Assembly (NCBI GenBank): GCA_037447655.1
Contig: JBBHKE010003116.1
Coordinates: forward strand, 1-64,000
Length of the DNA: 64,000 nt
Origin: Zygnema cylindricum
Lineage: Eukaryota > Streptophyta > Zygnematophyceae > Zygnematales > Zygnemataceae
Direction of reading: 5' to 3'
The translations under genes were made by a program, and so were the position numbers. Of this stretch, positions 10,201-21,249 are shown in pieces (position 1 is the first letter of the stretch; every line of letters starts with the position of its first letter). Under the pieces are notes generated by a model. It did not search any database. It was not told the DNA's origin and saw nothing but the letters and a program-made list of their open reading frames with translations.

Positions 10201-13200
10201 TAAGTTCCTCCGGAGTTATTTTCGGTCTATACAAACGCTTGCGTGGCAAGTCAGTTTGATTTGGAAGTCTTCGTACATATCATGTCCGCAAAGCGTTTAC
10301 TTTTGGTACGGACAAGTGGATCTTATCATTACACGCTAGTTGACGTAAGCTAGCGTCACTTGCCAGTTCACGACGGAAAAAAAAATATCATTTTCATACC
10401 ATGCCGTTTTCCTCTTTTTCAAGTGTGGACCACGTAAATGTATTGAATTGTGTATGGCCAAGTGAGTCCTGTAATGGGACCCACCAAACGAGTATTGTAC
10501 GAAAATCGTTTTTATGAAGGTAAAAACGTACAATTTCTTGGTCTAGCTGCAAGCTTGCGACCTTGTCTTGCTTACGTCAGCCGACTACAAGCGGATCATA
10601 GTTCAAAAGTAGGCGTTTTTATGGTAGGCCTTTGGTCGGCGCCTTTATTGTAAGTTGTGTTATAGGCTTTTCATGTGATGTTCTTAGATCGCCTCTTTGA
10701 TCAGCGACCGTCCGATAGTTCCAATCTGACGTTGTAAATAAATAATTTTGGTCTGAATGTTTTAATTGGTCCAATTTTTGGTCTGAATGTTTTAATGGTC
10801 CGAATAGGTCCGAATACAATATGGGTCTTAAGGTCATATTGTATGTTTTGCATACAATAGGCATATTGTATGGGCCTAATTTCACCTACTTTTGAACTAT
10901 GAAGCGGATCTGTGTCAAAAAAATTATGACGTCAATTTGGACATATTGACGAAAGTAGTATGTTGTACAATACAAGGTCGTGCGGCGCGGCGCATCGTAA
11001 AAGGAAATGAAGGGGGGGCGTAGCTTGCGGATTATCGTATTGGTATTATACATTGGGGGGAGGGCTTATTTGGCGGGCGGCGGAGACCTTCGAGGAGGAT
11101 TTTGCTCGGGCAATGTAAATCCCTCCTAGTTATTGATAAGGACAAAAAATTATCGAGCGAAGCGCGGATAATTTTTTTTTAGGAGTCTCCTCAGTGATTA
11201 GGTCAGATGGACAAAAAAAAACCAAAGTGTTCATACTTACAACATTCCCATATAGAGCATTTGCTACAAATAGCGTCACGCGCGTCGCATGATAACATGT
11301 AAATCGCGTTCGTGACTCAAAATATCTACAAATTGTAACAAACGTTCACAGTTTAAGCAATACCATTTAATCCGTCGAACAAGCTGAGTCGCGCGTCACG
11401 TGAGAACACTCACATATGACATTTAAAACAAAAAAAAACAAGTACAGTCATATTGTCGTGTCGTTTGGTGCCGCATGCGATTTTTTTTTTAGTATGCTAC
11501 GTGAAATGAGGAGCATACGCGGAGAGTACAAAAATATCCTAGAGTCAAAATGGAACGAGTATTTTTAAAGGAGGAGAAGGTATTTTGAAAGCGGAGAAGT
11601 TATGTACATTCAAATTTTGAAAAGTACAACACAAATATGCGTGTACGATTAACATGAAAGTGAAATTCCGTACTTCTCAATGTATATTAACTCTCCTCGC
11701 GGATGTCCGTACGTGGTTATATTGAATTTCGTACTCTCCAATGTAGATTAACTCTCCGCGCAAAAGTCCGTACGCTCCTGATGTAGATTAACTCTCCCCC
11801 AAAATGTACTTCCATTTTAGAACATATATGTTTTCAAACGTACGGAAATATGACGTCGACTAACACTTCTAACGACATTTAGTACGCTCGAGCGTACATG
11901 AATATTAATACAAGTACGCTCGAACGCAAATTATTTTAATAGAGTATATAAAATACATGTTAAATTTTCAAACTTAAACCATGTATCGCTATTAATGTTC
12001 AAAAATAATTCGTGTGAAGAAACAATTAGTGTTATTAACCCTATTTAATGTTATAAGGGCCTAATGCCAACAAAACAATAACGCTAATTTATACACCTAA
12101 CACTAATTTTGATACACGTTCTTATAGTATAGACGCTATAGGTTGTGTCCACATAGTCGATGCTTAAACACGTGAGAACAAGTTGGCGTTATGTTTTCCC
12201 GTCTTTACTACAGTAATCGAATTTGGGGGTGCTTTCTCGAGACAGCGCGACTCATTTTCCCATCTTGACATCGTTAGTTGACATTTTTTTTGTAGGTTCG
12301 TACTTAAAAACAAAACAAATAGTGTGTTGGCACATTTGTACACTACACTATTTCAAAATTGCCCAAATTATAGTCATTAACATTGAGTACACTTCACATA
12401 TATTAGCATAAAGAAAAAAATATAATTATTAATTATATTTTGGGTTCGTGGGTCAAAATTTGGGAATGTCAACTTAATGTTAATGACATTAATAGTACTC
12501 AACCTTGTAATTTAGTTTCCAAACGAAAAAAAATCATTTTTTTTTCATTATTTGTTCTTTGTCTTTTTTTTTGTCTTTTCAATTGATGTCATATTAGTTT
12601 TGTGTTATTTGTCCTTTTTTTTTTTAGTTTTACTTCGAAACTTATGTTGCATCGTTTTTTATCATTAACCTATTATTAGTTTATTTGTTATTATTTTTAT
12701 TTTTTTATAGAGAAAATAACATATTTTTTTGTTTTGTTTTTGTTAATCGAAACTGTGTTTATACGCGTATGCTTTGTTGCATATTACAAATTACGTTTTG
12801 TTTATTTGTTCGGTATGTATCGATGAAAGTTTAATAAACCTAATTGCGTAATTTGTTAGTAAAAATGGAATGTGTAGTTTTCAACGTTTGTTAAAATGAA
12901 CGTTTATATTGTTTTTTTCTAGAAAGCATTTATTATAGTTATCATTCAACATTCGTTTTTGTTTAATGTTTTCTCATGTTACCTTCGATTTTGTATGTTC
13001 GCACTAATTATAGATGTAAATAGTTTGCGCTTTGTTTGTTCAATATTGGCATTTCGTACTTTTTGAAATGAAAAACCACAAATTTATTACGTTTACAAAT
13101 CAACTTAAATTACTAGAGTGTAATTGTGAAAAATGTTTTATACGATGTAAAACAAAAAAAGCTAAAAAACGATTAATGACGTGCTTGAAATCAAATTTTA

Positions 13201-13353
13201 AATCGTTCGTTTGAGGTATGTTAAGGGAAAAGAAAAGCTATGTATAACTAATTATTAGATTTTGTATGTTTTTTTTTCAAATGCTTTTATGTTGTTTAAA
13301 ATTATTACAAAATTATGTACGTAATTAATGTATATGTATGTCTATATATGTAT

Positions 13354-13362
<9 letters not shown>
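10201..13362. other. Intergenic DNA, no genes seen
   Basis: From 10201 to 11900 the DNA is mixed CpG-rich repeat material. A roughly 40-60 bp unit around ATGTAGATTAACTCTCC occurs about three times at 11670-11800. A GC-rich patch (GCGGCGCGGCGCATCG) lies at 10982. From 12400 to 13300 the DNA is very AT-rich with long T runs. No coding frame above 72 codons and no family motif is visible. Confidence 0.5.

Positions 13363-13429
<67 letters not shown>
13363..13429. repeat. (TA)n microsatellite
   Basis: A perfect run of about 33 TA units follows a short TATG/TGTA lead-in at 13330-13362. Confidence 0.95.
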
Positions 13430-13431
<2 letters not shown>

Positions 13432-13531
13432 TAGATGTTTCATTCGTACTATGCGCACGGAAAAGTATTTTGAAAAAGAACGCATATGCGCATTATTCAA
13501 AATTTCACATTTTTTTAAATAAGTTGAACAT

Positions 13532-13925
<394 letters not shown>

Positions 13926-14136
13926 GTTTGTTAATTTATATCATATTTAGTGTATATTATATGTTCTCACTATGTTATATGTTATATACATTAAATTTCA
14001 TTATATTATATTATATCTTATTATATATTGTTATATTATATTGTATTGTAATGTATATTAAAATGTTGCAAAAAAATAACGAGAGATTAATTTAATTCGA
14101 CTAAATAGACTAATAAACAAACTGATTAAAATAATT

Positions 14137-14260
14137 GTATCGGTAATGAGATTTAAACGCCCTAAGTGGTAAACTGTCATGAAATTAAAATCGTATCGGT
14201 AATAAGATTTAAACGCCCTAAGTGGTAAACTGTCATGAAATTAAAATCGTATCGGTAATG
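14137..14260. repeat. 56-bp tandem repeat, two full copies and a partial third
   Basis: Units start at 14137, 14193 and 14249 with the pattern GTATCGGTAATGAGATTTAA and CGCCCTAAGTGGTAAAC. The array ends about 25 bp outside the left terminus of the hAT element. Confidence 0.85.
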
Positions 14261-14527
14261 GGGTCGGAGTAATAGGGTAACTACCAGAGGTCGCAAAATT
14301 CAAGATTTTACATAATTGAAACCGACCGTTTTTTTTTTTCAAAATCTGAGTAATCGACGCCCGACCGGGTTATGTCACGCTCCAAAATGGTTAACCGTTA
14401 GCCGACCGGCGTTTTCAAAAATAAAAATTAACCGAATCTTGATTTTTCGCGACTAACCGTGCTCGCCTGAAAGCAAAAAAAGTATAAAATTAATCAATGT
14501 ACGACCGAATAAGCCAATAATTACGAT

Positions 14528-14709
14528 TTGTCGCGTTCCCTAAGATTTGCGAAATGAATAGTGTTACTACCGTGTCAGATTTGCGACGCTTTGTCGCGTT
14601 CCCTAAGATTTGCGAAATGAATAGTGTACTACCGTGTCAAATATGCGACGCTTTGTCGCGTTCCCTAAGATTTTCGAAATGAATAGTACCGTGTCAGATT
14701 TGCGACGCT
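14528..14709. repeat. Left 62-63-bp subterminal tandem repeats of the hAT element, three copies
   Basis: Units start at 14528, 14591 and 14653 with TTGTCGCGTTCCCTAAGATT at the head and GTGTCAGATTTGCGACGCT at the tail. The same unit occurs in direct orientation at 18397-18525. Flanking DNA (AATAAGCCAATAATTACGAT before and GATGTCACGTACTTCCACGA after) is also shared, so the larger direct repeat spans about 14499-14757 and 18364-18573. Confidence 0.9.
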
Positions 14710-14779
14710 AATCACGATGTCACGTACTTCCACGATACTAAAGAGTACAAAGTATTATGACGTTTTCAGTGCGCGGTTT

Positions 14780-15101
14780 GTAAAAACGCGTTTTGTCAAA
14801 ACGAACAGTTTCACGTCATTTTGACGTTTGCAATACGCGGTTTATGAAAATGCAGGTACATCATAACGGCATGTATTAAATCATTTTTTGTACTTTTTTT
14901 GTTAATACGGTACAGTTTTGTACGTTAGCCACACTATTTAAAATGGCACTATAGTAGAGTTGTTAACGCTAATTCAAAGAGTACCTTGAATAATGTAAAG
15001 AAAAATTTAGAGTTATTTACTCTTTTTAAGGCTTTTGGGTCAAAATTCGTGGTGACGGAATTAGCGTTAATGATGCAAATTAATAATTACGATTCGCGGT
15101 G
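14780..15101. mobile_element. Right part of a TA-family MITE inside the hAT element
   Basis: The right end ATTACGATTCGCGGTG (to 15101, followed by TA) is a family terminus. The body (ACACTATTTAAAATGG, then GGTGACGGAATTAGCG) matches the element starting at 34286. No left terminus is seen here. Confidence 0.55.
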
Positions 15102-15103
15102 TA

Positions 15104-15989
15104 GTGTTAATGGAAAATCATAAATAATAATATTATTTAAGGCAAGGAGACGTGGCAAGCTATAGTCTACGTATTTAAATGATGTTGATAACTATATTTT
15201 GTGATTTTTGGCTATAAGTAGTAGCGACTTATTAATACTAATAACAATGAGTGGTGTAGTGGTACATCTCTCTTTGCAAAAAAACAGCTCGAGTATCTTT
15301 TTTTTTTACTATTTTGTCTTTTTGCAATCTCCCTTTACGAATATTTTTTTTCCTCGACAGTCACCTCTTTCAAGGGATTTGTTCCTAATTTTGCGCGTAA
15401 CTCTTAGATTAACGCCTAAACCCTTATATTAATGTTTATTCTCTCGCAAATCTATTTTTTCGCTACAATTTTCGGATGGTTTTTCTTTCGACTACGATAC
15501 TATGTTATGAATTATGCAAAAAAGGTAAAATTTAATTATGTATGAAAAAAAAAATCATAGTTTTCACATAGAAAATCAATTGACATAAAACACATTGTGA
15601 TAAGAAAAAAAACAAAAAACATTTGTAATATCAAATATAGAAACAAACAAATAACAACCTCGTTATATTTTCGACTCTATTGTACAAATTCTCATTCTCA
15701 AACTTAAAACTACACAAAAATCTATAAATTTAGATTTGGTATACATACGACGCTTTGGTAATTTGATAAAAATAACGATTTCGGTTTAAAAGAAAAAAAA
15801 AAAAAAAACTATAAAAATTGTGAAATACAACAAAAATTTCAAAGGAAAAAAAAACATGAAAACTAATACTAAAAAAATAACAATAATTAGAAAACAAAAC
15901 AAAATATAAAACTATGCATTTAAAAGATCTCGGTTGGATCTAACACAGAAAATATCACTAACAATTGAAGCAACTAGTGAGCTCCTCTT
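15104..15989. other. AT-rich interior of the hAT element, no gene seen
   Basis: This is A/T-homopolymer-rich DNA between the internal MITE and the 3' end of the transposase. Nothing beyond simple A runs is visible. Confidence 0.5.
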
Positions 15990-18107
15990 CTTTGTTATCG
16001 TGTTCCGGCATCCGAAAAAGTGTATTCGGACATGGAGCTAAAAGCTGAAATAGCTAGAATAGATCTAGCAACACCGGCTAGAATAGGAAATCCTCCATCT
16101 TTCGCACATACATTTGATTTTTTTTTCCACCATTCAAGTATGTTAAAGTTTAATCTTTCGTCGTTGGTTTATTTTAAATCAAAATAACGTTTCATTTCGT
16201 CGTTAACGAACTTTTTTTTGACGGTGGTAATAAGAATCTCATTTTCCTCATCGCTCTCACCAAAAAATTTGTGGAAACCGTCTTTACTTTGCGATGTTTT
16301 TGGTTTTTTTGTGATACATTGAAGACTACCGAAATCAACGTCATCACCGAGGTCGTTTGCGAGTTCTCGAAGTTTGACCCTTGCGCTTTCAATTTCAGTT
16401 TTTGATACCCCAATTATTTCAAGCTTTTTTTTTGTTGCGGATCTAAGAGAGCCGCGACAATATGATACTCATGAAGACCCCACTTCGGTAACGCAAATTT
16501 CAAAAAAAGTTGTTTCAATTTTTGTAAGTTTAGGGAATCGGCGGGGCATTCTTTTTCACCGTCATTGTAAGATGTTTTTCTTATCTTACAATGGTTATGG
16601 AGAGACGATAGTTCAAACAAAACCAAATGTAAAGTTGGTTCTGTGAATTTTTCCAATTTTAGGGTCGCTTCTTGGAACCTTTCCAAAAATCGTATAAGTT
16701 CGATAAGGTGAGTCTTATCGATACAAGCAAAATGTATCAATTTGTTTTTTGCTTGAGCAATTTGTTCTATCTCATTGAATGCATTGTAAATATTCTTAAG
16801 CATTTGGAGCAAAGAATTCCACCGCGTTGCGTTTTCTTGTTTTAATGTGTTTTTCAAAATATTTTGTAAATTACTCTGTTTGAAAAACGTGACCAATGAT
16901 TTACACGCGTCAATTAGTCAAAAAAATCAGGAACTTCCACATCGTATTTGCCTTTTTTGGAAGTTCCGCTCTTATTCAAGATCGTTGTCACAATTGTTGC
17001 AATTTTATGGTCCGCGCAAGGTATCCAAGTAAACATACTCGGTAGACCTTCAGTCGCACACATGTTAAAGCCACTATCAGTCACGACAACACATCGATCA
17101 AAATTGGACATTTCAAAATTGGTCAAACAATTTTTGAAAGCTGTTAAAACATTTTCCGCAATGTGTTTTTCCTCCGAAAAATGATCGACTTGAAGCGTCT
17201 GTGCATGAAGTTTAAATTCTGAGCGGTTATTGACATGAATGAGGTTCTTTTTATTGTCTTGGGCCAGAGATCGGTCGTGAATGCGACAAAAATATTGTTA
17301 TCAATATTTTCTCTAAGTTTTGGGATGATCAAACTACGAATATCTTTCGCAAAAGATATAATATAGTTTTTTAAATTATTGATGGACGGGAGTAGTTGGT
17401 CGATGTCAACACTTTTGTTGGACGAAACACCAACATCAAACAATGCTTGACATAATGCTTGAAAACCTAAGGAAAAAAACAAAAAAAACAATAAGAAATT
17501 ATCATACAATTACTGACTATGATTAATAAAAAATGTTTATACCGAAATGATTATTTTTTTATGGAAAGACAAATAAAAAACAATATAATGACAACTAAGC
17601 TCAAATTTATAAATTTATAAACAAAACAAGTTATAATGACATTTACACTCAAGCCATCTTAAATAGAATTTAAAATAAATCATACCTGAACCGTCAACTA
17701 TTGAAAATGGTCGAAGGTCCTCACAATACATCAACGCCACCATTTTCGCAATTTTTTTTCGGTCACTCGTTTTTGCCTCTGTTTTTGAAAGAAACTTACA
17801 AAGAAGTCCTCTTGAATAATCCATGTCGGCTGAATCTAAACATGTGTGAGTATTGATTGTTGAAGTACCGTTTGCTGACTTGTATTGATAAAATATGAAA
17901 CATGTATTACAAGCCACAAAAACTTGCCCCCTTTACCATATATTTATTTAATGTTCTAACTTCATAGACATGCTCAAACTTTTTCCAACAATTTGAAGTG
18001 GCCCTGCTTTCTTTCACTAGGTAATACTGAGCAATTTCACCATTTTTTGATTTTCGAAGTTCGTTTTGGATTGTAGTTTTAAGGGAAGCGAGGATGTGTT
18101 TCTCCAT
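15990..18107 (-). pseudogene. hAT transposase, broken, with BED zinc finger and one intron
   Basis: Blocks occur in the correct order on the minus strand. The N-terminus (MEKHILASLKTT at 18107) leads into a BED-type finger with Cys-x2-Cys and His-Thr-Cys ligands around 17830-17910. A hinge ends in IVDGSG at 17686. After an intron (GTATGA donor at 17685, CCTTAG acceptor ending at 17467) comes the RNase H-like core: AFTTDLW (first catalytic Asp), VVTDSGFNM (second Asp), PCADHKIATIV and ATRWNSLLQML. The hAT dimerisation region follows (ILEWWKKKS, then ARSILAIS and EYTFSDAGTR) at about 16000-16140. Such proteins bind the element ends and excise by hairpin chemistry. Frameshifts near 17925 (in a G run), 17160-17200 and 16910 break the frame, so the copy is inactive. 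Confidence 0.85.
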
Positions 18108-18363
18108 TGTAGTGTATGACTAAGTTTTGTTTGAATTGTGGTCGAGTTTCTCTAACTTAAATAGCAATTCAATTTATCGATTTATTGTTTGACATATGTG
18201 AGCACGCCAATAATTAAGACTAGTCGTGGGAAATTGACGTAATAGTTTGATTTTCACTGATATATTAACCAATTATTACTACATGCCGCATGACATTGAC
18301 ATAATAATATGATATATTTGTGGAAACACGGTATAAAATGCATAATTAGCACTTTTGCAATAA

Positions 18364-18573
18364 TGTACGACGTATGAATAAGCCAATAATTACGATTTGT
18401 CGCGTTCCCTAAGATTTTCGAAATGAATAGTGTACTACCGTGTCAGATTTGCGACGCTTTGTCGCGTTCCCTTTGATTTGCGAAATGAATAGCTTACTAC
18501 AGTACCGTGTCAGATTTGCGACGCTAATCATGATGTCACGTACTTCCACGATGCCAAGGAGTATAAAGTACAA
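18364..18573. repeat. Right subterminal direct repeat of the hAT element, two 62-bp units
   Basis: Units start at 18397 and 18459 and match those at 14528-14709 in the same orientation, flanked by the same neighbouring DNA. The arrangement is direct rather than inverted, so it is not an extension of the terminal inverted repeats. Confidence 0.85.
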
Positions 18574-18947
18574 GAATGTTGGATTATAAGGACAGTACAA
18601 AATTTTCTTTTTTTTTAGTTTTTTGGTTGACCGACCGTAACCGACTGTTTTTTTTTTCCTGGTGAATCAACCGACCGTAACCGCCCGACCCCCAAAATTT
18701 GGCAACTGAATCCGTTCCGGATCCGGCGCGGGCTGTCGTTTAACGGTCGGTCACGGTTACGGTTGACCGTTTGCGACCTCTGACTAAAAGTACACGTGTC
18801 ACGAAATATCAGATCTGACGGATTTTCCTGTCGATATGCGTACTGTTTTGTCGTTTCTACAGTGAAGTTCCCTTTTCTTCGCAGACATCTATCGTTTTTA
18901 ACGGCTGCTTTTCCAGCCTTGTCGTTTAGTAGGACCGCAGCCTACTA

Positions 18948-19486
18948 CACCGCGCATCGTTATTAGTGTCAACGACACTAATTTGGGTTCTTAAAATTTT
19001 GAGTTTTTTCCTCAAATAGGATACATGATTTTAATTTTTCCTTGACGTTAGTTAAGGTACCGTACAAAATAGCGTAAAGGACGAATTACAATAATATCTA
19101 AATAGTGTGGTGTACGAACGATGTCAGACCGTACATAAATGTACCTTTTCAAGTGAAAATTTTACAAAAAATGAGTTAAATCAGACGCGCACGCATAGGA
19201 TCGTGCGCTAAAAAAACGGGATTGTTCTGACACGTAAATTAGTCTTACATGTACGGATATTTAAATTTCACGACGGCGTACGATTTTCAATATTTTGTAC
19301 GAATACATATATTAATGTATATAATCGTACAACGAATATTCCATTTTTGCTGTTCCCAAATTAGCATAAACGCCGAAATTAGAATACACCTTTTTAAAAA
19401 AAAAAAAAAAAATCTTAATTAGCGTCAATGACGGTATATTTACTTCCACACTATTTAAACTTTGACACTAATAACGATGCGCGGTG
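18948..19486. mobile_element. 539-bp TA-family MITE
   Basis: The ends CACCGCGCATCGTTATTAG (18948) and CTAATAACGATGCGCGGTG (to 19486) are inverted repeats of about 20 bp, flanked by TA on both sides. The related locus at about 5876 shows the uninterrupted sequence (GTGGTAGTAGGC), confirming insertion at TA. TA target duplication is the Tc1/mariner (Stowaway-like) habit, but no transposase is present to prove the superfamily. Confidence 0.8.
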
Positions 19487-19679
19487 TACAGTACCACAGT
19501 TCACACGGAACGCTCCAAAGAACTGCATAAAGGACTGTACCATTCCGCGAATACCGGAAGCGTAAAGTTCCTCAAATTCTTTCGAAAAGGACAAATACAA
19601 GATTTCCATTCACTGTGTATCACTACGGATAAAATTACCGTACCTAGACAATGATACATCACCGACAACATAAACACAG

Positions 19680-19977
19680 ACTAGGTTTCTTACATTTTGG
19701 CAGGCGGCGTGGACCGCGTGGACATATGTCCACAGGTTCAAAAAACGAGCTATTCCCACACTTCGCAAAGTACTGCCCGGGTACCTTGCGATTTTAGGGT
19801 CATAGGGTTATTGGTGGTGTTTTTTTTTTAATAAAAAAAAACACGAATGAGAAAAAAACCCTAAACATATTTATACGCGGGACGTCCGCGCGGCGCGGCG
19901 CGTCGTAAAACGAAACGAGTGTGGACGTCGAGAGTAAAACTCCCACACGTTGTCGTTAGCGCGAAAATAGCAAGGTT
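19680..19977. mobile_element. 298-bp insertion of unknown class in repeat copy 2
   Basis: Comparison with copy 1 at about 5690-5702 shows that ACTAGG...AGGTT was inserted after CACAG with CAG repeated at the right edge (19978-19980). The insert carries a GC-rich block (GCGGCGCGGCGCGTCG) and, on the minus strand, CGTATAAATATGTTTAGGG, a TATA-like box. Similar DNA lies at 8518-8570. There are no inverted termini and no coding frame. Confidence 0.55.
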
Positions 19978-20404
19978 CAGTGAGGTTCCTAAATAGTGTT
20001 ATAGTCGCCACAGACCGAAAGTCCGTACAATAAAATTCTCGATTTATGTGGTCATTTCACGCAATGGTTGGATAATTTATGGCCTTCCAGATCAGAATCT
20101 TACGGCCGTACCACGCCTTCTAAAAATACAATGACTTTCAAAGCCTTGTAAGGCTTTCGCGATTTTTCGAGCGATTAGGCCCAAACACGAATCTAAGCCG
20201 TCCACGTACATATACACCTGCTTAAAAAGACAATCTAGTATTTTGTCGCATGTGTATATTTTTTGAATCAGTGCAACTTGCTCGACAAAGGAGGTTAACC
20301 GCTGTTTCAACTATTCTACACTGCGACACGTCACCAACTACATAATAAAATCAAATCTTCACTCGGCTTGAGTGTAGAATAAGAAAGGTACAGTTTCCAT
20401 CCGG

Positions 20405-21249
20405 TTTCATCTCCCTCTGTTACCAGTCGCACCGTAAACGACAAAATTCTGACAAAAATTCCCCGAAATAACACGTAATCACTTTTCGGACTTTCACTCC
20501 CGAAATTTTTGTACCACAAATGCCGCCAGGGACCGACAAGAAAAATAGATTCACCGACTAAAAGGTATAGGTACCCGACAAAAAGTACAAAACTTCCGAC
20601 CATAGTTAACAGTCCACCGACATTTGTACGGTCACCGCAGACTAAACCATCCAGTAATCTTACACTCCTGTACCGTACGTACGGACAGACATTAGAATGT
20701 TCCATCGTGGATTCTTTCCACCACGTGTAGACTGCAGATCACCATTCGTCGACGTACAATTTCTAACTAGTGCAGTCACAATTCGATACAGTGCGGTTTC
20801 CAAAAATTAGTTCAGAATTAGTACGGTCCGCACTAATTGCGCCTTCTTACACGTGTGAACACGTGTCCACCGGCCCACTTTGCGTATCGGCGAGACCACC
20901 GACTTTCCCTAAAACTTCCCCAAAGAAAAAACTATAAAATTAGAAAACTAAAAATATTATAAAACTATAAATAGACCATGGTCCTCACAAAGCTCCAAGG
21001 GGGAAATAGTCAAAAAGAGTTAAGGATAAGTAAGTTAAACACGCTAAAATACAAAAAACATTGCATAAAACAAAATTAAAATCAAGAAAAAGCAAAGGAA
21101 AACCAACTCAGAGTAGCAAGAAGGAAAACCTACAATATAGAAAAGGAGAACAGAACAAAACAAAGGAAAATTTGAACAAGGGGAAAAAAGAAAAAGGGGA
21201 AAAAGGAGAAGGAAGGTTGGAAGAAGACAACAGAGATTCCGTACAATCC
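20405..21249. promoter_or_regulatory. Upstream region of the 21250 gene, with TATA-like box
   Basis: From 20405 to 20900 the DNA is repeat-like with no gene. An A/T-rich run then leads to ACTATAAATAGACC at about 20963-20976, a good TATA-box match about 275 bp upstream of the chosen start codon. A short upstream frame opens at ATG 20978 and stops after 33 codons. The region 21061-21249 is open in the coding frame but contains no ATG, so it is treated as 5' UTR. Confidence 0.4.

Larger units (their letters stand above)
14285..18782. mobile_element. 4.5-kb hAT-superfamily DNA transposon with both terminal inverted repeats
   Basis: The left end CAGAGGTCGCAAA (14285) and right end TTTGCGACCTCTG (to 18782) are exact inverted repeats of the CAGAG-type typical of hAT elements. 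Both subterminal regions hold several copies of ACCGACCG/GACCGAC-like motifs in both orientations (about 14323-14460 and 18625-18765), the kind of array bound by hAT transposases. The interior contains a broken minus-strand hAT transposase. The flanking octamers (GTAACTAC and ACTAAAAG) do not form a clear 8-bp duplication, so the insertion is old or one flank has changed. A fragment of a TA-family MITE lies inside. Confidence 0.8.
18834..20404 (-). repeat. Unclassified dispersed repeat, copy 2, carrying two younger insertions
   Basis: This is the reverse complement of 5258-5978, expanded from about 720 bp to about 1.57 kb by a 539-bp MITE (18948-19486) and a 298-bp insertion (19680-19977). 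Both have an uninterrupted counterpart in copy 1. Together the two copies form a 0.7-kb-arm inverted repeat about 13 kb apart. Confidence 0.75.

Noticed and set aside
14528-18525. CRISPR-like array of 62-bp repeats
   Set aside because: Units are directly adjacent without spacers and sit inside a hAT element in a eukaryotic genome.
18783-18833. 8-bp target duplication for the hAT element
   Set aside because: GTAACTAC on the left and ACTAAAAG on the right match too poorly to be called a duplication.
21061-21249. Upstream extension of the 21250 gene by 63 codons
   Set aside because: The extension begins with TTG, not ATG, and is Lys-rich low-complexity. The first ATG in good context is 21250.
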